Source of the DNA: Pezizomycotina sp. ARF18
Taxonomy: Eukaryota > Ascomycota
Direction of reading: 5' to 3'
DNA length: 37,760 bases
Assembly (NCBI GenBank): GCA_002224055.1
Contig: AZLU01000313.1
Coordinates: 1-37,760 of the forward strand
The notes below the pieces were generated by a model. It had not been told where the DNA came from and did not search any database. It worked only from the letters and a program-made list of their open reading frames with translations. Numbering within the stretch: the stretch's first letter is position 1; each line of letters starts with the position of its first letter. The position numbers and the translations under genes are program-made. Below are positions 23,208-34,620 of the stretch, in pieces.

Positions 23208-24992
23208 CTATACCTCCATTTTCTCGCAGCCCTCGAAACTAGGAGTTTCACTGGTTCGAGGCAAAAGACATGGAAACATTCCCCTTACCTTATACTTCCT
23301 CACCACCGCAGGCACGAACTTCATCAGAACCTCCCCTACCACTCCTCCCATTAACCTATCGCCGTGTAGAGCTGCTGCCAATAGCCATCCCTCCATCTCT
23401 TGCCTCCTGGCGGCATCCGCTTCCAGCCATCGTTCCGGCCGGAAGACGCCCGGGTTGGCGCCAAAGAGGCTACGATCTCGCAATATAGCCATCGTGTTAC
23501 AACTGATCACCGTCCCGCATTGGAGGTGGTAGTACCGTCGGCGGCACCGCTCGAGCGCAGTAGGAATCCTGACGAGCTTCCAACAATGAACTCCGTCACC
23601 GGAGAAGCAGGAGAGAAGTGTCGGAGCGCTTCGCTGACGAGAGCATCAAGGTACGGCATGTGCCGCGCCGTGTCGCCGGATACGATATCTGGGTCCGAGC
23701 TTTCTTCGGCTGCGAGGTTGCGTAATGCTACGGTGTTGTCAACTTCGGCAATCAGGTTTTCGAGCATCCTAGCGTTCGGAGGTCGAGTAATATCTCGAAC
23801 AGGCCTTGAAGGGCCATTGCAGTCGATCTTGCCGCGAGGACGGCTTGCAACAGGGCAAAGTTGGTTGCAGCGGACTTGTACTCAGAGCTCGAGCTTGCCT
23901 TTGTCCCGTCATCGGAGGGATTTGATGTTTCCAGGAGGTAGCTGAGCAGATCTCTTTGTCTATCCTTGGAGCGCTTCTGCTCTTGATCTGCTGTCCTTAA
24001 TATCTCCCAGGAAATCCTCAAGCTTAGCTGAACCTTGCTCGTCACCGAGGCCATACGCGGGAAGAGGCTTGACAGATGTTGACTCGGAAATAAAGACTCA
24101 CGGCCCACCGCAAAGTCGATGGGTGGTGCATTTACATTAGGTCCAGGGGTATGGCGCATCATAAGCCCAGAGTCCGCGAGAAGGTCGCGTTAAACACGAC
24201 ATCATACGCGTAGAGCTGCAGCAAGCTCCCCAGATAACACTCGCCGCCGCCACCGCCGGAACAAAACCGGAGGAATTCTCGGTTAGCTCGTCGATCAGGG
24301 TTCGAAAGGTACAAGGTTAATCGCCTGCCGAGACCTCCGGCGCAGGTTCGCAACCGTTATTCGCCCTAATGGTCCCCGACAAGGCGAAAAGCCGCTCCTA
24401 CGCAAGGAAAGACACATTCGGTATCTACCGTAGTGTTTGAAAGGACGCGGGTTAGCAGGATATACTAAACAGATTCAGATTTTAGACATCTTTGGTCCAA
24501 TGTTCGTAATCTGCCGGGGGTTTTTTTTTTTTTTTTTTTTTTTTCTAGAGACATCTTATTGGTCTATTACCATAACTGCCGACCCGCAAAAACCAGGGGA
24601 GAGCAAAACTTTAAATGCTCATATATAGCAGCAAGTCATAGTCCTTCTTGAAACTTACCTCAACCAGCCCGTCATTCTCCTGCTCTAGTATACCTCTCGT
24701 CGCTAAGAGATTCTTTGTGATGACCCTGCTTGGACCTATACGCACAGCATCCGAATTGTACTCACTTACACTTAGTGCCACGTATGTGTCTGTCTGTGTC
24801 CTACGAAGAGATAGCCAAATCGCCCAGAAGTCGGTAACAGAGGCGAGTAGTGGCCCGGGATACGATGTAAGCTTCTATTCGCGAGTATCTGTTGTAGATC
24901 AGCTTTACGAAGACGAGGCCGACACAGAGGTACGCGAACAGAGTGCCGTAGAAAGGGTAGTTGCTATAGATGAAGGTAGTCGTAGTAGGCAT
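23208..24992 (-). pseudogene. Cytochrome P450 (pisatin demethylase-like), frame-disrupted
   Basis: Leftward from the ATG at 24992 the P450 landmarks come in order. They are a membrane anchor (FYGTLFAYLCVGLVFVKLIY), the proline hinge RIPG/PLLASVTDFW (about 24865), VRIGPSRV, an intron from a GTAAGT donor at 24658 to about 24425 (with a 24-base homopolymer), LLQLYAYDVVFNATFSRTLG (about 24165-24225), the I-helix region (FALLQAVLAARSTAMALQGL), the K-helix ExxR in VSEALR (23621-23638), and FRPERW (23428-23439). The LLQLYAYDVV...TFSR block and PERW are typical of pisatin-demethylase-class enzymes, which hydroxylate or demethylate small molecules at the ER. The haem loop near 23345-23385 reads GSSSTR with no cysteine readable after it in any frame. 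At least five frame changes occur; one is a missing C at GGGCC in the hinge. The 3' end is uncertain. Confidence 0.8.
24521..24544 (+). repeat. T24 homopolymer (A24 in the P450 intron)
   Basis: 24 T preceded by five G on the + strand. It is located inside the predicted first P450 intron. Confidence 0.85.
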
Positions 24993-27900
24993 TGTAGCTT
25001 TGTTTCGAGGACCTGCTTTGGTCTGGCGAACTAGATGACTGTTAAGAGGGGAAGAGTTTACTGATGTAGATGGTTAAGACCATCCCTACGGTGCGATGAG
25101 GAGGGGCGAATGCGTCGTTTATCAGGAAGGTCAGAGACGACTAGCTTGATAAAGGTCTTTAAGGTTTAGTTGAAGTGAGATATCCTTGTAAGGCGCCTTA
25201 TAGAGGTTGGATCTGTCTATTGGTCTTATATCTTAGACAACTGCCGTACCTACCAACGAGGCAGGAAAACGGGGGTAGAAGGTTGATTAACTGATATAGA
25301 GCTATGAACAGAAGATGCTCATATCCTAAAAGTATGCACGAGTCCGGTGGAGCCAAGAAGAATATCCGTATTAATAGGCCCATCCCAGCTGAATGGCCAC
25401 TTCATCTCCAAGAGTAAGGATAACGGGTCTTACCAGGAAAGAGTCTGGCCGAGATTAAGTGTCACTGATAAAGATCCCCACCCAACGGAGACAGAGGTGG
25501 AATAATTAGGCGAACGTCGCAATGTAGGATACATCATTTACAACAATTTGTCGCTATTTGAGGTCTATAGTTGCTCAATGCGGTCTATAGATGAGGGGAA
25601 GAGCAGCTACGGGCGGCAAAAGAATGTCAAACTAGCTGATAACTGCGGGTTGAAGAATCGATAGAGTATTATCGAGCTGGGAAGAGGGTTAATTCGAGTT
25701 ACCCTCTCGCAGTAAGTGGTACTCTAAACCTTCAATCGCAACAAAATTCCAAAAATACGGCTCAGCGAAGACCTAGAGGTTAAGCTACCTGCGCTAGTGT
25801 TCCGTGATCTCTTCTAGAGAGAGTTGGAAAACGCCACATCCCGCCGCTCATATCTGCATGCCTATCAGTCTTCTAAAAACTAAGTGTTTTTTTTTTTTCC
25901 GCTGAAATCTTCAGGGAGAAAAACTTTTTTTCGGCAAATAGTCAGCTTGCAGGTTTCGTCAAACCAGGTTTTGCAATAATTAATATACATAAACGAAAGC
26001 GAAAACCAAGGGACCCTAAAGGCAAATGCAGCGACGTAATCCAGGTAACAAGAGCTTAAAACAAGCGGACCGCATGATCGAAGATCCATCTCGATGTGTT
26101 TATAGCAGGGATACCGCAGGTCTTTAATTTTTGTTTCTTTTTTCATTAAATTTCTTTCGCCAACGATCGTGGAGACCAAATCTCGCGCAAACGGAGCGGT
26201 CTGGATCGCAGCTAAGGAACGCCCACGTAATCGCCAACGCTTTGAAACTCCAACACTTCTCTTCAACTGCGGTCATGTGCAAAAGAATTTACAATACATC
26301 TCATTAGGCCGCTCCACGCTTGACGTTGTAGCTCATAGGGACTTCGGAAAAGGACCCAGCTGGATATTCTTGACTGGCATAGTCCGTGGATTATCCATCT
26401 ATATACCTAGACCGAAGTGAATAATACGCGGCGGCTAACTATACCACGACTCTTTCGTCCAGTCCCAAACACAATCGCTCAAGCATGAACATGGTGTTTT
26501 AGAAGCAGTTATGAGAGCGACGGACTATTCGCGTGGGGGAAACTGCAATCAATCGCAAACCCCGAAGATCGTGGAAGTTTAGCCCTCGCAATTCCGCAGA
26601 TTCGCCTTGACCAATCATCGCTACTTCCCTCGGAAATCTGACAGCTGAAAGAAGCAGCGGAGATCGACTACATCGCATCTCTTAACAAAAGTTTATCTTT
26701 CATGACCTTATCTCTTTCTTGCAAAGTTTTAATTTTGCCACGGAGCTACGGTATGTCTCAATGGGGAATTTTATTAGTCTATTTTATGCTCCTACAGGAG
26801 ATTGGGAGGTTCTCTGGCATCTGCTGTGTCGATTTCAGGGATGAGGCGAGGCGAGGCGGAACGAGGGTCAGCAAGAATCAAGATCTCGTGCATGATGACA
26901 TCGCCAATCGCAGCTTTCAGAAACAAAATAGATTGCAGCCTTGTGTTATCGGGCGGAACTGTTAATTTATACTTTCTGTTCGAACCCCTTTCTTATCAGC
27001 CGGATTACTCACGTGAAATATCGATTATTCATACATTCTATATTTGGAAACACCGAGCTGTGAAAGGACTCATCATTCGGCGGCGTGGACGAAATGAAGC
27101 AAGTTGAAAGGACCCTTTTCATCAAGTAGATTGTGGAGGACAAACGTCTACAGTAGGTGTAGGCCTAGGCGTATTTAGCGACGCCGGCGAACATTTGCAG
27201 CTGATCCTTACTGCGTTTTCCTTTTCAAATCCCTAGATTCGGTTTGCCGTTTTTTTCCCTTCACATTCACACCTAAGTTGTTAACTGCTACATCGCGTAG
27301 AATTCAAGGCCAGAAGGATCTCAGCACCAGGTCTGTAACCCTGAAATTTAGTTTTATGAATCTAAACATACACTTAAAGAGAAAGACCCTAAAGTTGTGT
27401 TCCATGATACTCTAGGTTCTCCAGAGACATCAAAAACGATTGTTTAAACGGAAAAACAACACCGTAGTCGCTTTTCTACAAGAGTGGTCGCTTTAATGTG
27501 GATATATAGCTCCCAGTTTGAACGAAAGTGGACTCCATGTGGAGTCTGCTCTGAAACAAAACCTCTTATAAAACTTCTAAAAAGAACATTGCATGCATCA
27601 CGATCAGTGTTAATTTCACATGCCTCTCCTGTGACAGTGGCCATTTGACCATACGCGGAAGTATAGTACTGTAACCAAGTAGCCTTCCAACATTCATAGC
27701 CTCCGCGGCTAGTGGCCGTTGAACCTTCTCGGAGGACACGTCAAAATATGAGCCACCGGTGTCAAACGCTTTTATTCTTTATTCCTCGGAGTTCGGAACA
27801 AGAACTGTCACCAGATTCGGCTGTGGAGAATGTCTCAGATCGTGACACAACCTGCATTTTCAAGTGGAAGGATGTGATAGTCGAGAGCGCGGACCAGTTC

Positions 27901-29880
27901 TTTAATCTTACTGCTACATTTCCGAAGTGCCTCCGTTAACTAATATTTTCGTGATCGTGGCCGCGAATTTCCAAGACGACAAACAAATTGCCGTGATCTT
28001 GTAAGACCCAGGCATGAGTCCGTACATAGCATGAGCCTGCCGATGAGAGCTTTATGGGATCCGTGCATGCTTCAATGGAAACAAATTCGAAATTTCAAAA
28101 CAAAGATTGAAATATCAGTTTCAGATATGATGTTGGATGGGCAACTTCGCTTATGTATCAGATTTTTTATTTTTTTTTTATTTATTTATTTTTCAAACCA
28201 AAATAAAATAAAATAAAATAAAATAAAATAAAAAAAATAAAATAAAATAAAATAAAAATAAAAAGATAAACGGCGACCTAAAGATATTGTGTAAATGTCA
28301 AGGACGCGAGGTGGGTCCTATCACCAAATTACTACAAGACTGATAAGCGAAATCATGATCAACATTGCTCCCGCTCGCCTGGGCTATGATGGAACTGGGG
28401 ATATTGGGGTGACTGGCCCTGAAATTGAATCCTGTCGTTGCCTTAAAGAAGATGTATATCATAAGTCATCTTCTCATCAAAGGTTTTGCCTCATTTAAGC
28501 TTCATACGGTTGTGATATTCTCCTCAAAGAGAAAGAGGTTCTCCCGAAAGGCCTGCGCGGTATCAGATAGAGGTTTTCCCGGAACCTTCGTGCTAAACTT
28601 CTCTTTGTTGTACGACATCTATAGGTAGCAGTCGCCTGGAGAGGGATATCAATTCGCATGAAGACTCAATATAGGAACTGAAGTGGCTATCGTGAGGCGG
28701 TAGGAATTGCTTGAGCCATCGAATTGTTTCGGTTAATCCTCAAGATACATGCTGTCTGTCAATTGGTGGCCTCGAATTCCGGTTTGCTCAGGCTCCCCTT
28801 CACCTGGAAATGGATGTACGCATGGCTCATTTGATCTTTCATATCTCCCGCTCCCACTCCTCTCGCTCTCCAGGGCTATATCAATCAAAGCATTTGCATT
28901 TCGAACAAGGAATCTCCCCGGGGCTGCGACCGATTTTTGAGAACCCTAAAAGTCATATTTCGAGGCCTGGGGGTTTCTTTCATCACGGTTTGCTATAGAT
29001 TTTTGGTTCTATAATCATACGGATTTTAAAATATAATGATTACTAACTGTACTAGCAACCAGCTCATGCGTGTGTAAATTTGTATTCTAAAAGTGCTCAA
29101 TCATCTCCGAAATAACATTACAATTTTACTTTTGAGAACTTTGGGATAGTTCCTTTGGTGGTACCATGCATAGAGCCTTCCTTATATTGGCATTGAAAAA
29201 AATGATCCTTTATCTAGAGCATTTACAGTATAGCCTGGAGACAGGAGAACATTAAAATGACAATATATTCGATTGTGTACACGTGTAGCACTAACCCTCT
29301 TACTTGATAGTCTCTCCACTACGAGATAGTAGCGGTAGTATCAAACGAGACCTTATTCAAAAAACCTACGACCGAGGGTTTTTCGCTTTGTCCTACAATA
29401 GTATGTCCATATTCATATACTTATTACTGACAGGCTGCTTCGTTGATTTATACGTATATTATATTGGGATTATAGACTCTTCTTCTTCTTCTCTCTTTGC
29501 TCGTGAGATAGAAATACAGATATTACTTACACAGTTTAATCATTTATCAATCAATCAATCAGTATATTATCTCGAATTTTTGTGCAAAGTGCTAGCACCG
29601 AACCGCCCCAAGCGCGTAACCACCCAACCCTTATACGACATGCGCTTTCAATCCTTCTTGAATTCACCGTCGGCCGAGAATATATCAAACATTGACTCCT
29701 AATGGCCGTGTAGCGGTTTGGGCATTCCAGCGGCTGCTCGGATATAAGCTGTAAACTCCGTTAAAGACGCTACGTTCCCCTCTCCTTGATAAACCCGGCG
29801 AACATTTGAGGATAATTTTAACTACATGAATGAAGGAAACCTCGATTATTCTTTGTGCCAGAGCTTTTCAGCATTAATTA
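24993..29880. other. Long intergenic region, no gene recognised
   Basis: About 4.9 kb without a supportable gene. The largest open frames (25880-26266 -, 26169-26420 +, 27748-27939 + from ATG, 28711-28998 +) show no family motifs and no consistent exon structure. It contains the AAAAT repeat at 28157-28266 and short ATCA and TCT microsatellites near 29480-29560. Confidence 0.5.
28157..28266. repeat. T-rich/AAAAT-repeat fold-back
   Basis: A T-rich stretch (TTTTATTTTTTTTTTATTTATTTATTTTT, 28166-28194) is followed after a few bases by about a dozen AAAAT units with small interruptions (28199-28265). The two halves are roughly complementary and could form a long imperfect hairpin. Confidence 0.75.
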
Positions 29881-29933
29881 TAGCTTAGAACCCCTTCTCC
29901 TCCGACTTTTACTATTACAAAAATAGCAACACC

Positions 29934-30483
29934 ATGGCACCTCACAACCACACCGACGACCCCGTCACGGTCATGACGATCGTATACTACGTCCAGCCCG
30001 ACAAGACAGCCGAATTCCTCGCACACGTCAAGAACTTCATCCTCGATACGCTCCGTGTGCAGCCCGAGTGTCTTGAGATTGACGTTCTGGAGTCCATACA
30101 AACGCCGGGGACTATTATCATCACGGAGGCGTGGAGCGTGGACTTGGAGGACATGCAAGCGGTACAGTACAGTACAGTACCCAAGGCAAAAGCGAAGTTA
30201 TTGAATGGATCGCTAATCATCGTTTCTTTTCGGTTCGTTTTGGATGCCCAGATCATGCGTGAGAAGCTTGGGAAGGAAGGGCGTGTGTTCCACGAGAAGA
30301 TCGGGCCGCTGCAGGCGAAGCCTAGTAAGTTGAGACGCAGCTGTCCCTTTTCCCCGACTGTTATCGCTTATCTGCTCATCGTGCAGCGACCGCGGCAACC
30401 GATATTTGACCCGTGTTTTTCTGCTTCCACTAGGGATCTTGGAGTATTCCAAGAGACGAAAAGATTTCTACTTGTACCGCTAG
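29934..30483 (+). CDS. Antibiotic biosynthesis monooxygenase (ABM) domain protein, intact
   Basis: This is the one clearly intact gene. Exons 29934-30161, 30252-30324 and 30434-30483 join in phase (0, then 1) into 116 residues. Introns are 30162-30251 (GTACAG donor, CCCAG acceptor) and 30325-30433 (GTAAGT, CACTAG). The N-terminal half reads VTVMTIVYYVQPDKTAEF, then VQPECLEIDVLESIQTPG and IIITEAWSVDLEDM. This is the ferredoxin-like strand-helix pattern of ABM-domain proteins: small dimeric cytosolic proteins that include cofactor-free quinol-type monooxygenases and many uncharacterised members. The length fits a single-domain member. The end is basic (RILEYSKRRKDFYLYR). The first donor lies at the start of a GTACA repeat, so alternative donor use is possible. 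Its substrate cannot be told. Confidence 0.75.
30162..30180 (+). repeat. GTACA tandem repeat at a splice donor
   Basis: Nearly four units of GTACA begin exactly at the predicted donor of ABM intron 1, giving four GT dinucleotides five bases apart. Only the first keeps the phase of the following exon without adding residues. Confidence 0.8.
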
Positions 30484-31010
30484 GAATAAGGCCTCACAAA
30501 ACTATCTTAACTGGCACATAATCAAGGAGATAATGAGGAAGGTGGATCGCGGGACGTTGGAATTCCAGTATACATCTTCAAGTTAAGACGGTAGATGTAC
30601 CTAGAGATTCAGTTACGACTCTCACTGATCGCTGTTTTGGTCCAGCCTTTTCCCAACATGTAAACAATAAGTAACGTGATATCGTGATAATCCAAACACG
30701 ACTATCCAAAGTTGGTGTCGAGTTTCCCGCCGGTTCATTGGCCAATTTGGGGCGGAACAAACACGGCTGGGATTTGTTAGTGGGGCCCGGAGGCTGATCC
30801 AGTCTTCCTCCCTCCACTCCATCGCCGGAGAACTTATGCGCTTTGCCACCCCGCTTCCACTTCCTTCGCCCTTCGACTCACGCAAGATTGACGTCGATGA
30901 TCATCCGTGAAATCATTTTGTTCCATTTGGGTTATAGTACACACGTTCCATAGAAAGTCATTTACCCTGGCTCGGATTTGATAAAGAGGCTGTCCCCCTC
31001 CTCTCCTAGC
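30484..31010. other. Intergenic between ABM and GFA genes
   Basis: No gene recognised. The antisense frames at 30578-30885 have no family features. 31010-31102 is a pyrimidine/CA-rich leader for the gene starting at 31103. Confidence 0.5.
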
Positions 31011-31102
31011 TCTCAAAATACGATCCAGCTGCTTCCCCACAATCCATCGTGCAACTATCGCCCACTCCGAAAGAAAAAGTCTCCCAACACTATCCAGCGA
31101 AA

Positions 31103-32586
31103 ATGGCCGACGTCTCGGAAGAGGCCACAACCCTCACGGCTCGCTGCCACTGCGGCGCCAACGACTTCAAAATCGACGTGTCCAAGAACAACATCCCCCT
31201 CCAGGCCACCGTCTGCCACTGCGGCATGTGCCGCCTAATCCTCGGAACCTTCTGCGGTACCGCCGCCCGCCTCACGACAACGTTATTCGCCGCCGGAGTT
31301 CCCGAGACTTTATCCGTATACAACCGCGTACGGCGTCGTATTTCTTCTGTAGTGCTTTGCTTCACGCACATGTTCTGGTATTCCCGACCGAAGCCGCCGA
31401 ACCCGACGAGCACGATTATACGGGCCATAAAGAGAGTAAAGGGTGGTACGTGTACACGTCATGTCTGGGAGATAAAAGCACCAACGGGAGGAAATTAGAG
31501 GAATTGGTAAAGCTCACGGACCACATCTTTCGTAGCTGATACTGGTGATGGCGGAATGGCGAGTTGGGTGGCACATAAAGCTGAGGATAACGTGAAGTTC
31601 TGGACGGGTTTCACGAAGGTTAGCAAGGAGTTGACTAAAGACGACATCTTCACCATGGAAAGAGAATTAAAGCTCGACGTCGGGTTGAGACCGCGACGCA
31701 CCTCGACGGCGGATGCCACTGCGGGAATGTTAGTGTTAGGATAACGAGAAAGAACGGCTACGAAAGGCTCGTAGGCTGCGCCTGCGGCTGTTATGACTGC
31801 CTCACCAACGCGACGAACGAAGCCGGTGCGCAGTTTATATGGGCGGATTATCCCAACATATTCTTCGCTAAAACGGGACTCCTCCGCCGGCAGCGAAGAG
31901 TGGCTTTCGTTCCGGAGGATCAGTTGAAGACCGGAAACAACCTTTCCGGCCTGAACAAGTCTGGCGTCGGTGTACGCGTCCGCGAATCATCGAAGGGTGT
32001 GTTCCGCGGCGCATGCCCGACCTGCGGCGCCGACGTATTCTACCGCTACCCGGAGCCGACGAAAACGCGTTTCCCTCGCCGCTGGCCTATTCACCCACGA
32101 CGCCGAACGCCTCGGTAGCAAGCACAAGGGATGGCTCACTTGGTTCGGCGTAGACCCCTCCGACGTAATCGACGGTCGAGGCGAGGTACTCATAAACGAT
32201 TACTGGCGGGATGGAAGAGTGGAACGAAAGTTCAGGCCTACGCGCGTGATATCGCTGGGGAAGGATCCGAAGCTCACGGACGAGTTTTTTATGTTGTTGG
32301 GGAAAGCTAGGCCGGGGATTTATAGTGCGTATCCGACGCATTCGTTGGAGGAGTTTGAGAGCATTGCGAAGGAGAAGGAGAATTTGAATGTTGTTTTGCT
32401 GGGGGCGGCGCAGACGGATGAGAGTGAGAAGAAGGCGAGGGAGGTTTGTGAGGGTGTTTGGGGAAGGGGTATGAGGAGAAGGTGAAGTTTTTGAGGCTGC
32501 CGCGGAGCTTGTTGAGCGAGAAGAGAGAGGTTGAGCCGATGGTAGACTGGTATTTGAGAAGGTGGAGAAGTCATCTTAGAAGTTAA
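31103..32586 (+). pseudogene. Tandem GFA (CENP-V/GFA, Mss4-like) zinc-domain protein, frame-disrupted
   Basis: The ATG at 31103 follows a CA-rich leader. First GFA domain: CHCG (31145-31156), CHCGMCR (31214-31234), then FCSA and CFTHMF around 31345-31375, which forms the usual FCSxCxTHMF zinc motif if one T is discounted. Next come GWYVYTSCLGDK and HIF/VADTGDGG, again one T apart. Second domain: GGCHCGNVSVRI (31714-), CACGCYDC (31777-31800) and CPTCGADVFY (32014-). The C-terminal part (AGLFTHDAERLG, KGWLTWFGVDPSDVIDG, then IYSAYPTHSLEEFESIAKE, LRRWRSHLRS) ends at TAA 32584-32586. GFA domains bind zinc through paired cysteine motifs, and some act in glutathione-dependent formaldehyde chemistry; fungal tandem members are mostly uncharacterised. 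About five frame changes are needed. The last roughly 100 residues match no part of a GFA domain I know. Confidence 0.75.
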
Positions 32587-33741
32587 GCAGATCGAAGGAG
32601 TCGGTGGAAGGAGCAGGGTAGCTATGTTTTCTTCGAAATCCCATTTGAATGATCCTAGGCATATGAATATAACAACGAGTACTTTTACTTAACTGGTTCT
32701 CTCATCACGATGATACTTGTTTCATGCATTTCTCGCTATCAAGCTCAGATAGAGTGTCAAGATATTCCTAGGTTTGAATATATTAGGGTTGCATAAGCTA
32801 ATATACTCTTCAGCTGGAATACCTGACATCGTGGAATAGACGTAGAGGAAGTCATCAAACCCGTTGAAGATAGCTGCTCATACGCCGGCGCTATAGCAAT
32901 ATGTCAATTCCAGAAGATGTCGGGTTAATAGAGCTTGATATATATCCAACCTACTTTTAATTGGCAGTTAGAGCACGTAAGTTGTTATTTAAGTTGAGCA
33001 CTAAGTTTAGTTATAGAGATCCACTATAAACCCTTTTTCAGAGTTAGGTAGTATTTAAACACATTCTACAATAAAAGTTACTTCTAGAAGCTCTTTCCTT
33101 CTTTAAGTTTGAAATTATCTAGGAGGTAAATCCTTATTACCATCTGTATCCATTTTTTATTGCTCCGATCGACAGAGATATAAGCTTTTTTTTATATAAT
33201 ACAGAAAGTTCTAGAACTTGAAACTTTCTGTACTAATTATTTTTTTTTAAAAAAAGGTTTTGTAGCACTGAAGATCGAGACGAAAGGTAGGAGATATGGT
33301 CACCCCATCCTTCAAGGGCCATGACAGTGAGATTGAGCACAACGTTCCGTTCAGAAAATGTGATACATGTATATCGTGATGCTTTTCGTAATTACTACAG
33401 GGGAAAATACAAAGAGATCGAGAGTTAACATGGTCTGGCCAGGAAATAAAAGCAAATACTGAGTTTATATGCTCAACCCCTTCACCCCACCCAGGCGGGG
33501 GGCCGCCCCCTCAGAAAAGGAGAGGGGGATGCGTATAGAGAATGGATCAAAAGTTCAACACCGGATAACAATAAACGCAAGGGTACGTTTTGCAATCGTT
33601 CAGATCCGAGGAAACTTCGCGACCAACCCGTGATTACAATACCGCAACATAAACAGCAGCAACTCCTCCCGTGCTCTTCCCTAGCTTCGTACTCTCGGCT
33701 GAATCGATTACTCCCTCAACTAACTGCCCCATCCCCTCTCC
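32587..33741. other. Intergenic, AT-rich, with cruciform-type sequence
   Basis: Convergent 3' region between the GFA and F-box-like genes. 32690-33260 is AT-rich with many TA steps and may be partly RIP-affected. No gene recognised. A short C/G-rich patch lies at about 33478-33530. Confidence 0.5.
33200..33232. repeat. Inverted repeat with nested palindrome
   Basis: TACAGAAAGTT (33200-33210) and AACTTTCTGTA (33222-33232) are perfectly complementary. Inside and overlapping is AAGTTCTAGAACTT (33206-33219), a 14-bp perfect palindrome, so two mutually exclusive hairpins are possible. T/A-runs flank both sides. Confidence 0.75.
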
Positions 33742-34620
33742 TCAAAAAAAATTGTTTGAGTGCGCGGTCTGCGGCTCGTAACCCCTCCTCAACGCTCTAC
33801 CGCTAGCACCATCCGGTATGAACCCTCCGGTCCGCGAAACCGCACGCCAAACACTCCAAATCGGGACCGTACTTTAATTCGTTCGGATCCGGTAGCGTGA
33901 GTAAGTACCGCGGGCACATTTCGTAGAAACCGGACGAGGAGAGGGAGTAGGATGTTAATCGCCGGATCGCGTTGTGTTGCTTTGCGAAGGTGAGCCAGTC
34001 TATTTTCTTGAGGATTTTGAGGGATGACGAACTTGTTGCGGCCGCGTCCCAGTCGGAGGGCTTCGGCGCCTTCGTAGCCGCTGAGGTACCTGCGGAGGCA
34101 GTGGTCTGGCGATCCGGAGTTCAAGGAGGCGTTTAACTTGCGGGCGATTCCCGTGCGTGGCTCCTCCCCAGGGGCGGTTGGTAACGGCGGGAGGCCTTCT
34201 TCGAGGTCTGAAAGTTCAAGTTCGGAGTCTTCGTCGTCCGCTTTTGTAGCAGTATCATCGGCTTCTCATCCTCCTTAGTCATAGTGGGTTTCTCCTCGTC
34301 GGACTTGTCGAGGTTGTCGTGGTCGTAGTTACCCAACGGTGTTTCTTCATCCTTGTCGTCTTCTTTCTCTCTTTCGGCGCGGAGGAGGCTGCGCTCTGCG
34401 AGGTTGCTGGCCCAGTACGTGTCCACGGCCACGTGGAATAGGCCGGGGTACTGTTCGAATTCTTTGAGGCAGATGTGCCGCAGGATGCTCTGCTTGTACG
34501 CGCCGTACGCGGCGAAGGTGCCCCTGCAGGATAGGCAGGCGCTCCTCAGGGTGTCGATGTCGGGGAGAAGCTCGAGATGGTGGCTTTGAGCTCCCAGGGG
34601 ACCCTGTTCCAGCTGGCCAT
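33742..34620 (-). pseudogene. F-box-like protein gene, frame-disrupted
   Basis: Leftward from the ATG at 34620: MASWNRVPWELKATI, then one frame on LLPDIDTLRSACLSCRGTF, AYGAYKQSILRHICLKEF and DTYWASNLAERSLLRAERE. The Val-Pro-x-Glu-Leu start followed by a LLPDIDTLRSxCLSC helix matches the layout of fungal F-box-like proteins that begin with LPPELxxxI and LP-spaced helices; such proteins usually tether substrates to Skp1-Cullin ligases. An acidic linker (EKEDDKDEE, SDEEKPTM, then DSELELSDLEEGLP) and a C-terminal part follow (LKILKKIDWLTFAKQH, SGFYEMCPRYLLTLPD, LECLACGFADR), ending at the TGA read from 33744-33742. At least four frame changes. The F-box call rests on the first 50 residues only. 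Confidence 0.5.

Noticed and set aside
27748-27939. 63-codon + ORF from an ATG
   Set aside because: Short, no motif, no neighbour or splice support; indistinguishable from chance.
28711-28998. 95-codon + ORF with His/Ser-rich content
   Set aside because: Two overlapping frames are equally open and neither shows a recognisable domain.
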